Assembly: GCA_040349255.1 (NCBI GenBank)
Contig: JBEQUE010000086.1
Location: forward strand, 35,851 to 99,850
Direction of reading: 5' to 3'
Length of the DNA: 64,000 nt
Source of the DNA: DATMER01 sp040349255
GTDB lineage: Bacteria; Acidobacteriota; Thermoanaerobaculia; Multivoradales; UBA5704
Shown: piece by piece, positions 18,228 to 26,191 of the stretch
Layout of the letters: each line of letters opens with the position of its first letter
Position numbering within the stretch: the stretch's first letter is position 1
Program-made: the position numbers and the translations under genes
The notes under the pieces: generated by a model
What the model saw: only the letters and a program-made list of their open reading frames with translations
Told to the model about the DNA's origin: nothing
Database searches by the model: none

Positions 18228-18823
18228 ACCACCGGCTCGAACGCCTCGAAACAGCTCCGGCAGCGCGCCTCGTACGACTCGGTGTCCCCCACCTGGAGCT
18301 GGGCCGAGCCGCCGGCGATGCGCTGGCTGTAGTGCGCCGGCTCGCCGCAGCGCATGCAGACCGCGTGCATCTTGTCCACGTACTCGGCCAGCGCCAGGAG
18401 CCGCGGCATCGGTCCGAACGGCCGGCGCAGGTAGTCGAGGTCGAGGCCGGCCACGATCACCCGCAGCCCGCGGTCGGCCAGCTCGCCGACCAGCTCCACC
18501 AGGCCGTCGTCGAAGAACTGGGCCTCGTCGATGCCCACCACCTCGACGTCCACGGCCAGCAGTTGGCGGAGGTCGCCGCTGCAGGCCACGCTCACCGCCT
18601 CCAGCTCCCGGTTGTCCCGGGTGATGAGCCGGCACGGGTCGTGCCGGGTGTCGGAACCGGGCTTGAAGACCTGCACCCGCTGGCGCGCGATCGCCGCCCG
18701 GCGCAGGCGCCGGACCAGCTCCTCGCTCTTGCCGGAGAACATGCCTCCGGCGATGACCTCGACATGGCCGCGAACGTCGCGGACATTGCGAATCCTCTCG
18801 GTGTTGCTGTCCCTGATGTTCAC
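18191..18823 (-). CDS. tdk: Thymidine kinase (type II, tetrameric)
   Basis: A 210-residue type II thymidine kinase, salvaging thymidine to dTMP. It has the P-loop GGMFSGKSEEL (about residues 27-37), the Walker B-like DEAQFFDDG, the lasso and zinc ribbon with CMRCGEPAHYSQR and CRSC, and the thymidine-binding YEARC region. I place the start at the GTG 18821-18823 (NIRDSNTERIRNVRD), which gives family length plus a short N-terminal extension. No strong ribosome site is visible, so a start a few codons downstream is possible. Confidence 0.88.
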   Translation of the reverse strand: MNIRDSNTERIRNVRDVRGHVEVIAGGMFSGKSEELVRRLRRAAIARQRVQVFKPGSDTRHDPCRLITRDNRELEAVSVACSGDLRQLLAVDVEVVGIDEAQFFDDGLVELVGELADRGLRVIVAGLDLDYLRRPFGPMPRLLALAEYVDKMHAVCMRCGEPAHYSQRIAGGSAQLQVGDTESYEARCRSCFEAFEPVVYASGGASSGTG

Positions 18824-18883
18824 CGGAGAGAATCTACCGCAGCCCGACGGCCCCGCCAAGCCTCTGCTATGATTTACGGTCCT

Positions 18884-19237
18884 ATGACTCCGAATCGCCG
18901 CGGCAAGCGGATTTTCTCGTACGACGAAGCCCTGTCCCTGTTCCCCGTGGTGCGGGATCTGACCACCGCGGCGGTGCGGCAGATCGAGGCGTTGACGACG
19001 ACCGTCGCCAGCCGCGAGGAGATGGACGACCGCCGCCACGACCTGGAGGACGAGCGCGAGCGCATCGTGAACGTCTGGGCGCAGGAGGTGATCTCTCTCG
19101 GCTGCGAGGTCAAGGGGCTCTGGCTCGTGGACTGGGACAGCGGCGACGGCTACTACTGCTGGCGCTTCCCGGAGGAGTCGATCGGCTTCTTCCACTCCTA
19201 TGAGGACGGCTTCGCCGGCCGACTCCCGATCAACTGA
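18884..19237 (+). CDS. DUF2203 family protein
   Basis: A 117-residue acidic helical protein. The family pattern is seen in FSYDEALSLFPVVRDLT at the N-terminus, a central coiled-coil region (SREEMDDRRHDLEDERERIV), and a C-terminal LGCEVKGLWLVDWDSGDGYYCWRFPEESIGFFHSYEDGFAGR. Its function is unknown. An in-frame ATG 15 bp upstream (18869) is equally possible; neither has a strong ribosome site. The last 31 bp of the gene are duplicated directly after the stop codon. Confidence 0.8.
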   Translation: MTPNRRGKRIFSYDEALSLFPVVRDLTTAAVRQIEALTTTVASREEMDDRRHDLEDERERIVNVWAQEVISLGCEVKGLWLVDWDSGDGYYCWRFPEESIGFFHSYEDGFAGRLPIN

Positions 19238-19268
19238 CGGCTTCGCCGGCCGCCTGCCCATCAACTGA
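19206..19268 (+). repeat. 31-bp tandem duplication spanning the end of the DUF2203 gene
   Basis: The sequence at 19206-19237, coding for the last residues (GFAGRLPIN-stop), is followed at once by a second copy at 19237-19268. The copies differ at three positions. The second copy retains an in-phase-looking ATCAACTGA end. It also supplies the last codons and stop of the convergent gene at 19261-19824, so the duplication may have moved or created that stop. Confidence 0.8.
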
Positions 19269-19824
19269 GCTCTTCGGCCACCCTCCGCCGCAGGTCGGCG
19301 ATCCACGCCTCGGCTTCGCGCCTCCTCGCGGCGCCCAGCTCTGCTCCACGCAGCGTCCGGTAGCGCTCGGCGGCCGGCCCCGGGTCGAGCTGCGCCAGCG
19401 CCCGGCCGACCGGCGTCCTCTTCTTTCCCGCCGCCATCAGCCGCTCGGCCGCGGCCACCACCCCGGCCGATTCCAGGAGCACCGCGTCGTGGATCAGCTC
19501 CTCCTCGGGACCCCGCGGCTCGTCCGGCAGCCGGCCCAGCCCGGCACGCACCCGCCGGACCAGGATCTCCGGCAGGCCCAGCCCTCGTAAAAACAGGTCG
19601 AGCCGGCCGCCCGGAGCGAGCGAGCCGAGGCGGTCCGTCACCCCCTGGAGCAGGAGGAGGAGATCGAGCAGCTCCTCCTCCATTGGGGTCTCTCCCCGGA
19701 TCGCCTCGACGCGGGCGCGCAGGCGGCCCACCCGGTCGAAGGTCTGGACGCCGTCGAGGCCCGCGTAGAGCGGCAGGACGAGCTGCTCGACCTGGCGCCG
19801 GAGACTGGGATCGAGCCCGCTCAT
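19261..19824 (-). CDS. Uncharacterised protein resembling the C-terminal half of HD-type hydrolases
   Basis: A 187-residue helical, leucine-rich protein. The part LIHDAVLLESAGVVAAAERLMAAGKK, together with the closing GAARRREAEAWIADLRRRV, recalls the late helices of HD-domain phosphohydrolases. The metal-binding HD pair is not present, so an enzyme role is doubtful. It starts inside the end of the upstream HAD gene (4-bp ATGA overlap), so it belongs to that operon. The last codons overlap the 31-bp duplication. Confidence 0.5.
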   Translation of the reverse strand: MSGLDPSLRRQVEQLVLPLYAGLDGVQTFDRVGRLRARVEAIRGETPMEEELLDLLLLLQGVTDRLGSLAPGGRLDLFLRGLGLPEILVRRVRAGLGRLPDEPRGPEEELIHDAVLLESAGVVAAAERLMAAGKKRTPVGRALAQLDPGPAAERYRTLRGAELGAARRREAEAWIADLRRRVAEELS

Positions 19825-20519
19825 CTCTGCCCGAGAAGCTGTTCCAGACGGGCCACGGTCATCCCCTCCAGGCTCTCGGCCACGGCGTCGGCCATCCGCA
19901 GCCGGTGCGGCGGATAGGTGTGGGCCACGGCCAGCGTGGAGAGCCCGAGGTCGCCGGCGGCGGCGAGGCCGGCGGGGCTGTCCTCGATCGCCAGCACCTC
20001 GTGCGGGTGGAGGAGGCGCTCGGGGAGCGGCGGCAGCGAGTTGAGGCCTTCCAGGGCCCGCCGGTAGCCTTCGGGATCGGGCTTGCCCTCGGTCACGTCC
20101 TCGGCCGTGACCAGGACCTTGAAGCGCTCGCGCAGCCCGGCCTGGCGCAGGGCGCTCTCCACCTCCTCGCTGAGAGCGCCGCTGACTATGCCGAGCATCC
20201 GGCCGGCGGCGGCCAGCTCGGCGACCAGCTCGGCGGCGCCCGGGAAGAAGGGATAGCCGCTGTGCCGCATGCGCTCCTGGTAGTAGGAGGCCTTGCGCGC
20301 GATCAGGCGCATCAGGCGGGGGACGGTCGGCTCCTGACCGGCCTTCTGGAGCACGGCGGCAAAGCACCCCCGGTCGTCCAGGCCGAGGTAGTCGCGGTAG
20401 TATTCCTCGGCGGTCAGAGCGATGCCCTCCTCGCCCAGGACGCGCTGGAACATCTCCAGGTGGATGGGCTCGTCGTCCACCAGGACGCCGTTGAAATCGA
20501 AGAGGATGGCCCGGATCAC
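19821..20519 (-). CDS. HAD superfamily hydrolase (beta-phosphoglucomutase-like)
   Basis: A 232-residue HAD protein with a cap domain. Motif I is ILFDFNGVLVDDEPIH, motif II is IVSGALS, motif III is the Lys in TEGKPDPEGY, and motif IV is LAIEDSPAGLAAA. The second Asp of the usual DxD is Asn (DFN), a variant also seen in a HAD subgroup with unassigned substrate. The start is GTG at 20517-20519. It is co-transcribed with the HD-like gene downstream. The substrate cannot be named. Confidence 0.82.
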   Translation of the reverse strand: MIRAILFDFNGVLVDDEPIHLEMFQRVLGEEGIALTAEEYYRDYLGLDDRGCFAAVLQKAGQEPTVPRLMRLIARKASYYQERMRHSGYPFFPGAAELVAELAAAGRMLGIVSGALSEEVESALRQAGLRERFKVLVTAEDVTEGKPDPEGYRRALEGLNSLPPLPERLLHPHEVLAIEDSPAGLAAAGDLGLSTLAVAHTYPPHRLRMADAVAESLEGMTVARLEQLLGQR

Positions 20520-20614
20520 GGAGGGATCATATCGCGCCGGGTTTGACAGCCGGCCTCAGGTGTCGTGAAATTACCCCAAGCCCCCGCCTGTTTCGTCAGG
20601 GGAGGAGGATCGTC

Positions 20615-21007
20615 ATGAGTATCATGGAAAATGCGCAGCCGATTCAGCCGGCCGAAACTCCCGCGTCACAGCCGGACACCCCGGTCCTGCTGACGCCCAA
20701 GGCCGTCGAGATGGTGAGGATCACCCGCGATCAGGAGGGCATCGAAGCCTCCCACGGGCTCCGCATCGCCGTGCGCGGCGGCGGGTGCAGCGGTTTCGAA
20801 TACGCGCTCGACTTCGAGAACGAGGCGCGGGACAACGACTGGGTCTACGAGCAGAGCGGCCTGACGGTCTATGTGGACGCGGTGAGCGCCCGCTACCTCG
20901 AAGGGACCACGATCGACTACGTCATGGGCATGGCCGGCGCCGGGTTCAAGTTCAACAACCCGCAGGCGCGCGGCACCTGCGGCTGCGGCTCGTCGTTCAC
21001 GGTCTAG
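20615..21007 (+). CDS. A-type iron-sulfur cluster carrier (IscA/ErpA family)
   Basis: A 130-residue protein. After a ~25-residue flexible N-terminus, the A-type carrier fold starts at VLLTPKAVEMVRI. The three conserved cysteines are present as GGGCSGFEY and CGCGSSF. It delivers Fe-S clusters to apoproteins. The ATG at 20615 follows a strong GGAGGAGG site. The gene converges on ygfZ with an 11-bp overlap, pairing two Fe-S maturation proteins. Confidence 0.9.
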   Translation: MSIMENAQPIQPAETPASQPDTPVLLTPKAVEMVRITRDQEGIEASHGLRIAVRGGGCSGFEYALDFENEARDNDWVYEQSGLTVYVDAVSARYLEGTTIDYVMGMAGAGFKFNNPQARGTCGCGSSFTV

Positions 21008-21893
21008 TTGTTCCCGAGGGGATGAGCGGCAGCTCCCGGACCTCGGCCGTTCCACCGCCCTCGACCTCCACCCGCGTGCCCGGCTCGGCCGCGCGCTTGT
21101 GGAGGATGCCCAGCCCCGCCGTCGTTCCCAGGACCGGGGAGCGGACCACCGTCGTGGCCCTCCCCGCCTCCCGGCCGTCGTGGAGGATCCGGGCTCCCGC
21201 CTCCACGTCTCCATCGAACACCAGCCCTCTCAGAAGATTCTGGACGCCGCCGCGGTAGTGGATGCGCGCCACCACCTCCTGCCCCAGGTAGCAGCCCTTG
21301 GTGTAGCTGACCGCCTCCTCGATGCCGGTCTCCTGCGGGAAGTTGTCCGGCCCGAAGTCCTGCCCGAAGCGCGGGATGCCGGCTTCAACCCTCAGGATAT
21401 CCAACGCCTCCGAGCCGATCCGCGTCCCGACGATCGTCTCCGGGTCCGGTGTCCAGATCGTCCAGGCCGGGGCTCCCATGGGGCTCCGGGGCCGGGCGAC
21501 GAGATCTCCCAGCGCCGCTTCAGCCTGGGGTCCGAGGGCCACGACCGGGGTCAGTCCTTCGATCGGCCGGATCTCCACCCGGTCCGCCAACAGGTACTTG
21601 CGGAGGTGGGCCACGATCGGCTCCACCTGGTCGCGATCCACCTCGACCCGCAGCCGATCCTCCCCTGCCTGAAGCACGGCGTCGGCGAGGATGCGGCCCT
21701 GCGGGCTCGTGAAGAAGGTGTAGACGCTCGACCCGGGAGCGAGCCCCTTCACGTCGCCGGTCACATAGTTGTGGAGGAAGCGGTTGCGGTCGGCGCCGAG
21801 GAGATCGAAGCCCGCGCGCCAGGACAGGACGGCGATTCCGCATCCCTCCCGCAGCGCCCGGTACTGTTCCTCGAGGGTGGATGTCGCGCTCAT
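20997..21893 (-). CDS. ygfZ: Folate-binding Fe-S maturation protein YgfZ (GcvT-like)
   Basis: A 298-residue tetrahydrofolate-binding protein. It contains the YgfZ signature K-G-C-Y-x-G-Q-E (YTKGCYLGQEVVARIHYRG, about residues 197-215), and the N-terminal LLGADRNRFLHNYVTGDVKGL is typical. It helps to assemble or repair Fe-S clusters in enzymes such as MiaB. It overlaps the A-type carrier gene tail to tail and is divergent from the rhodanese-like gene. Confidence 0.88.
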   Translation of the reverse strand: MSATSTLEEQYRALREGCGIAVLSWRAGFDLLGADRNRFLHNYVTGDVKGLAPGSSVYTFFTSPQGRILADAVLQAGEDRLRVEVDRDQVEPIVAHLRKYLLADRVEIRPIEGLTPVVALGPQAEAALGDLVARPRSPMGAPAWTIWTPDPETIVGTRIGSEALDILRVEAGIPRFGQDFGPDNFPQETGIEEAVSYTKGCYLGQEVVARIHYRGGVQNLLRGLVFDGDVEAGARILHDGREAGRATTVVRSPVLGTTAGLGILHKRAAEPGTRVEVEGGGTAEVRELPLIPSGTTRP

Positions 21894-21943
21894 GGCGCCG
21901 AGTCTACTTTCTGCGCTACCATCCGCGAAGCCCAGGAGGCCTC

Positions 21944-22288
21944 ATGGATCCACATTTCGATGGCGTGATCTTCAAGACTCACTCCGGCGAGGTGCGCCGG
22001 CGTCTCACCCGGCCCTATCCGCCGTTCCGCATCCTCGACGTCCGGCCGCGTTCGGAGTGGGAGCGCGTCCGCATCCCCGGCTCGATCTCGGCTTCGGACG
22101 GCATCACCGGCTTCCCCGAAGGCGCGGATGCCCGCACCGAGTATCTGATCGTCGGCCGGCAGCCGGAAGACCCGGCCATGCGCCGCGCGAGCCTCGCGCT
22201 CCGGGACCTCGGCGCCCACCGCGTGGTCGAGATGACCGGCGGCATGATGGAGTGGGAGATGGCCGGCGGTCCCGTCGAGAAGGCCTGA
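21944..22288 (+). CDS. Rhodanese-like protein lacking the catalytic cysteine
   Basis: A 114-residue single rhodanese fold. The N-terminal half has the family pattern FRILDVRPRSEWERVRIPGSI, and the end has RVVEMTGGMMEWEMAGGPV. The loop that normally carries the CxxGxR active site reads LIVGRQPEDPAMRRA, and the protein has no cysteine at all. It therefore cannot be a sulfurtransferase and may be a binding or structural module. The start ATG follows AGGAGG. It abuts the convergent HAD gene without any gap. Confidence 0.8.
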   Translation: MDPHFDGVIFKTHSGEVRRRLTRPYPPFRILDVRPRSEWERVRIPGSISASDGITGFPEGADARTEYLIVGRQPEDPAMRRASLALRDLGAHRVVEMTGGMMEWEMAGGPVEKA

Positions 22289-22957
22289 CTAGAACCAGTC
22301 CTCGACTTCCGTCAGATCCTCGACGACCCGGTCGGCTCCCGCGGACCGCAGCGTTTCGGCCGGAGTCCGGCCCGTGGCGACCGCCAGGACCGGGATGCAG
22401 TGCGCCTGGGCGCAGGCCACGTCGTGGACCGTGTCGCCCACGATGAGCGTCTCCTCCGGCCGGAAGCGCCGGCCGAGGATCCTCTCCGCGCGGTCGAGCG
22501 CCACCGGCGGCAGGTCCGGGCGGTCCACGGCGTCGCAGCCGAAGGCGCCGAAGGCGAAGTAGCGGTTCAGGTCGAAGCGCGAGAGTTTGGTCCGCGCGCC
22601 CGGCTCCCAGTTGCCGGTGACGAGGCCGAGCGCCACGTCGTCCCGCCCCGCAAGGTGCTCCAGGGCCTCGGTCACGCCCGGGAGCAGCCGCATGCGGCTC
22701 CGGTCCAGGAGCTGCTCGAGCCGTTTCACATACCCTTCGCGCACCTCGGGCAGCCGGGCCCGGACCTCCTCCTCCGGGACACCGGCCCGGGTCAGCAGGT
22801 CGATCACGATCCGCGGATCGGTCTGGCCGGCGAAGTCGAAGGTGTCCACGTTGCCGGCCGTGCCGAAGATCTCCACCAGGGTGTCGGCGAGCGCCGGCCG
22901 CACCTGGGGACCGCAGAGCAGCAGTGTGCCGTCGATGTCGAACAGGACGAGGCGCAT
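22289..22957 (-). CDS. HAD family hydrolase (phosphoglycolate phosphatase-like)
   Basis: A 222-residue HAD phosphatase. Motif I is LVLFDIDGTLLLCG with an intact DxD, motif II is LGLVTGNWEPGA, motif III is the region RPDLPPVALDRAERI, and motif IV is LIVGDTVHDVACAQA. The cap helices (40-110) resemble Gph-type enzymes. The natural substrate is not deducible. It is the last gene of the AtuA/crotonase operon, sharing one base with the upstream stop (TGATG). Confidence 0.82.
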   Translation of the reverse strand: MRLVLFDIDGTLLLCGPQVRPALADTLVEIFGTAGNVDTFDFAGQTDPRIVIDLLTRAGVPEEEVRARLPEVREGYVKRLEQLLDRSRMRLLPGVTEALEHLAGRDDVALGLVTGNWEPGARTKLSRFDLNRYFAFGAFGCDAVDRPDLPPVALDRAERILGRRFRPEETLIVGDTVHDVACAQAHCIPVLAVATGRTPAETLRSAGADRVVEDLTEVEDWF

Positions 22958-23763
22958 CACTCCCGCCGGTCTCTCCAGGCGGGAGGCTTCTTGGTCTCCA
23001 GGAAGGTGGCGATGCCGTGCTTGCAGTCGGCCGTGGACCGGGAGGCCGCGTTGACCCCGGCGGCGTGGAGGAGCGCCTGGTCGAGCGGCCGGCCGATCAC
23101 GTCGAGGAGCAGCCGCTTGGTGCGCGCGATCGACTCCGAGCTCGCCGTCTCCAGGATCTCGGCGGCCAGCGCCTCGCCGACCTTCGCCAGGTCCGCCGCC
23201 GGGCAGACCCGGTTCACGAGCCCGATCTCCAGCGCCCGGCCCGCCTCCACGAAACGCGGGAAGAGGAGCAGCTCGCGGATGTCCGAGCCCTTGAGCCGCA
23301 GCGGCAGGTAGGTGGCGACGAGCGCCGCCACGAAGCCGATCCGCACCTCGCTGTAGAGAAAGCGGGCGTCGTCCGCGGCCACCACGAAGTCGTGCGCCGT
23401 GGCGAGGCCGCAGCCGCCGGCCACGCAGGCGCCGTGGACCAGCGCGAGGGTGAGCGCCTCCTGGCGCAGCACCGACTCGAACAGGTCGCGCAGGCGCAGC
23501 GAGTCGCGGAGGTTCTCGTCCTCCCCGGCGTCGCGCAGCGCGGCCAGATGCTCCAGGTCGGCGCCGGCCGAGAAGTTCTTCCCGGCGCCGGCGAGGATCA
23601 CGGCGCGGATGCCCTCGGCCCGCAGCGGCGTCCGGTAGAGCGCGGTCAGCTCCTCGATCATCGCCGGCGACAGCGCGTTGGCCCGGTCCGGATCGGCGAG
23701 CGTGACCCATAGGAGGTCGCGGTCGCGCCGGATCGTCAGCCTCTCGTACGACCCTTCGCTCAC
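22957..23763 (-). CDS. Enoyl-CoA hydratase/isomerase family protein
   Basis: A 268-residue crotonase fold enzyme. Oxyanion-hole motifs are seen at AGAGKNFSAGADLEHLAAL (about 60-78) and VHGACVAGGCGLATAHDFVVAAD (about 105-127). Its place between AtuA-family genes and the operon style suggest a methylglutaconyl-CoA or isohexenylglutaconyl-CoA hydratase role in leucine or acyclic terpene breakdown. That assignment is inference from context. The start is GTG, overlapping the stop of the AtuA-like gene (GTGA). Confidence 0.82.
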   Translation of the reverse strand: MSEGSYERLTIRRDRDLLWVTLADPDRANALSPAMIEELTALYRTPLRAEGIRAVILAGAGKNFSAGADLEHLAALRDAGEDENLRDSLRLRDLFESVLRQEALTLALVHGACVAGGCGLATAHDFVVAADDARFLYSEVRIGFVAALVATYLPLRLKGSDIRELLLFPRFVEAGRALEIGLVNRVCPAADLAKVGEALAAEILETASSESIARTKRLLLDVIGRPLDQALLHAAGVNAASRSTADCKHGIATFLETKKPPAWRDRRE

Positions 23764-24101
23764 CGGCGGATCTCCCGCAGCAGCTCGTCCGGGATCTCGA
23801 CCTCCATCTGGAGGAGCCCCTGGGCGTGCGTCTTGCCCTGGGCGTCGTTCTTCAGGCTCTCGGTGCCGCCGCCGCCCAGCGAGTCCTTGAGCATGAAGTT
23901 GAGCGCCAGCAGGTTCGGGACCTCGTAGCGCTCGACCCCGCCGCGGCAGACCTGGCGGAAGTGCTCCGCAACCCGGTCGGCCGTGGCCTGCCCGCGGATC
24001 GCCTCGAACAGCCCGGGCGTCTTCGCGATCAGGCCGACGTTGCTCGCGTCGCCCTTGTCGCCCGAGCGGGCGTTGGCCACTTCGTACAGACGGACCTTCA
24101 T
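23760..24101 (-). CDS. AtuA-like small protein (ferredoxin-fold domain)
   Basis: A 113-residue protein matching the separate C-terminal domain found with AtuA/DUF1446 proteins. Its signature N-terminus is VANARSGDKGDASNVGLIA, followed by NLLALNFMLKDSLGGGGTESL and DAQGKTHAQGLL. In some organisms it is fused to AtuA; here it is a separate gene one base downstream. It probably forms a complex with the upstream AtuA protein. Confidence 0.85.
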   Translation of the reverse strand: MKVRLYEVANARSGDKGDASNVGLIAKTPGLFEAIRGQATADRVAEHFRQVCRGGVERYEVPNLLALNFMLKDSLGGGGTESLKNDAQGKTHAQGLLQMEVEIPDELLREIRR

Positions 24102-24102
24102 C

Positions 24103-25470
24103 TCAGATCTCCTCGACCGTGACCTCGATGCGGCTCTCGACCTCTTCGCGCGCCAGCAGGGCGGGCCAGTAGGCCATGATCTCCTGCGCCCGCGGACGGC
24201 CGCCGGCGAAGCCGGTCACGCCGGGCGGGCCGGCGGTGATGAGCGGCGCGATCTCCTTGCCGAAACGCTCGACCTTCCCTGGATCGGCGTCGCGCACGCC
24301 CAACCGCAGCACCACCTCCGGCGGCTCGGGCGAGCCGTCGAGAATCCCCGGCAGGCAGGCGCCGGTGCCGAGCAGCTCGGTGCTCCGGTTCTCCTCCGGG
24401 AACGTGATGCCGGCGCGCTCCAGTCGCTTCCAGACCACCTCCGCAGCGAGCTGCGCCTTCTCGACGGCGCGCGGGCCGGAGAGGGTGATCTGGCCGCTCG
24501 CCTTGTGGCCGGCGAGGTAGGAGCCCGACACCTTGAGGAACGGCGTCCTCGGCTTTCCCTGGATACCGAACACCCGCACGCGGTCCGGCCCCTCCTGCTC
24601 CAGCCGGATGGAGGTGAAGTCGGCGATCACGTCCGGCGTGATGTACTCCTTCGGGTTGCTCATCTCGTAGAGGAGCTGCTCGGAGACCGTGTCGACCGTG
24701 ACCATGCCGCCGGTGCCCGGATGCTTGGTGACCGTGAACGTGCCGTCCTCGCGCGCCTCGACCACCGGGTAGCCGACGTTCCAGAGATCGGGGACCTCCC
24801 ACCAGCGACTGAAGTTGCCGCCGGTGCACTGGGCGCCGCACTCGATGATGTGGCCGGCGATCGTGCCGGCGGCGAGCCGGTCCCAGTCGTCCTCGGCCCA
24901 GCCGAACTCGTGGACCATGGGCGCGAGCGCGAGCGCGGTGTCGGTGATCCGGCCGCAGAGGATGATGAGCGCGTCCTGCCGGAGCGCCTCGACCACCGGC
25001 CGGGCGCCCAGGTAGGCGTTGGCGCTCATCACCTTGTCCACCTCCGGCGCGAGCGGCTCGCCGGAGTCCATGTTCTTCATCTCGTGGCCGGCCGCGATCA
25101 GCTCGCGCAGGCGCGGATGGATGTCGTCGCCCTCGACCACGCCGACCCGGATGCCGGAGACCCCCAGCTCGCGGGCGATCTCGAAGATCTTCTCGCGGCA
25201 CGCCCGCGGGTTGAGCCCGCCCGCATTGGCCAGGATGCGGACGTTGCGCTCCTTGACCTCGGGCAGCACCCGGCGGATGAAGCCGAGGAAGTCGGTGGCA
25301 TAGCCCAGGCGGGGATCCTTGAGCTTCTGCCGCATCATGATCGACAGGGTGACCTCCGCGAGGTAATCCATGCCGATGTAGTCGATGGAACCGCCGCGGA
25401 GAAGCTCCACGGGCGCGTCCACGTTGTCTCCCCAGAAACCCTGGCCGTTGCCGATTCGGATCGATCTCAT
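24103..25470 (-). CDS. AtuA family protein (DUF1446)
   Basis: A 455-residue cytoplasmic protein of the acyclic terpene utilisation AtuA family. Typical stretches are IGNGQGFWGDNVDAPVELL at the start, RILANAGGLNPRAC, and QCTGGNFSRWWEVPDL with YPVVEAREDGTF. AtuA family proteins accompany carboxylases and crotonases in citronellol and leucine-type catabolism; the exact reaction is not settled. It is the first gene of a four-gene operon ending in the HAD phosphatase. The acyl-CoA carboxylase beta gene at 30.4 kb is likely functionally linked. Confidence 0.85.
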   Translation of the reverse strand: MRSIRIGNGQGFWGDNVDAPVELLRGGSIDYIGMDYLAEVTLSIMMRQKLKDPRLGYATDFLGFIRRVLPEVKERNVRILANAGGLNPRACREKIFEIARELGVSGIRVGVVEGDDIHPRLRELIAAGHEMKNMDSGEPLAPEVDKVMSANAYLGARPVVEALRQDALIILCGRITDTALALAPMVHEFGWAEDDWDRLAAGTIAGHIIECGAQCTGGNFSRWWEVPDLWNVGYPVVEAREDGTFTVTKHPGTGGMVTVDTVSEQLLYEMSNPKEYITPDVIADFTSIRLEQEGPDRVRVFGIQGKPRTPFLKVSGSYLAGHKASGQITLSGPRAVEKAQLAAEVVWKRLERAGITFPEENRSTELLGTGACLPGILDGSPEPPEVVLRLGVRDADPGKVERFGKEIAPLITAGPPGVTGFAGGRPRAQEIMAYWPALLAREEVESRIEVTVEEI

Positions 25471-25571
25471 AAGCCGCGCAAGACTAGCACGACGGACGCC
25501 GGGGACGGGGAGGCCGGGCGGCCACCTGGGACCTCCTTCCTTCTCTCCGGGTCGCGTGCTAGAATGCCGCC

Positions 25572-25760
25572 ATGCCTACGGACCAGCAAAAACACGTTGC
25601 GCCACGTGCCTCGGCCCGGGAGATCTCGCAGGCCGTCGGTGTGACGGCGACGGACCGTCGGATCGTCCGGAAGGTTCTGCTGGAGATGGGCTACCTTCCG
25701 GAGCCCGCCCCGCCGGCCAGGCCCCGATCCAGCAGCGCTTCCAAGGCCGGCTCCCGCTGA
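25572..25760 (+). CDS. Small helix-turn-helix-like protein, first gene of a two-gene cassette
   Basis: A 62-residue basic protein. Residues 12-42 (PRASAREISQAVGVTATDRRIVRKVLLEMGYL) look like a short helix-turn-helix. The tail is Pro/Ser/Arg-rich. It precedes a truncated gene by 10 bp. I judge it real because the helical segment is well formed and small genes of this look commonly precede relatives of the next gene, but I cannot name a family. Confidence 0.5.
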   Translation: MPTDQQKHVAPRASAREISQAVGVTATDRRIVRKVLLEMGYLPEPAPPARPRSSSASKAGSR

Positions 25761-25770
25761 TCCCGTTCCC

Positions 25771-26155
25771 GTGCAGCCCGAGGCCTCGCCGGACCAGCAG
25801 AGCGTCTTCCTGAACGTCCCCTTCGACCGGGAGTACGCGGATCTCTTCGTGACCCTGATCGCCGCGCTCACAGGGCTCGGCCGCAAGCCTCGTTGTGTCC
25901 TGGAGGTCCCGGCTGCCGGCAGGGACCGCCTCGATCGGATCTTCCAGCTCCTCTCCCGCTGCGGCACCTCGGTTCACGACCTCAGCCGCGTGTCGCTCTC
26001 GGGTGCTCTCGCGGTGCCGCGCTTCAACATGCCGTTCGAGCTGGGGATCGCCTATTGCCTCTCGAAGCACTCCGACCACCGGTTTTTCGTCCTGGAGGAA
26101 CAGACCTTCCGGCTGCAGGCCACGTTGAGCGACCTGAACGGCCGCGAGGGTCGGG
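25771..26155 (+). pseudogene. 3'-truncated gene for a TIR-like/nucleotide-hydrolase-like protein
   Basis: Starting at GTG 25771, about 127 residues keep a coherent alpha/beta fold. SVFLNVPFDREYADLF comes first, then PRCVLEVPAAGRDRLDRIFQLLSRCGTSVHDLSRV, PRFNMPFELGIAYC, and HRFFVLEEQTFRLQATLSDLNG. Relatives as I recall them continue ~40-50 residues further. Here, after DLNGREG (about 26152), the frame turns into Arg-rich nonsense that runs antiparallel in sense to the ferritin-like gene reading frame. The 3' end appears to have been lost when the ferritin-like gene or its leader was joined here. It resembles TIR or nucleoside deoxyribosyltransferase folds, by pattern only. Confidence 0.5.
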
Positions 26156-26191
26156 TTCTTGCATATCGTTTTCGTCGAAAGGAGAGAGTGC

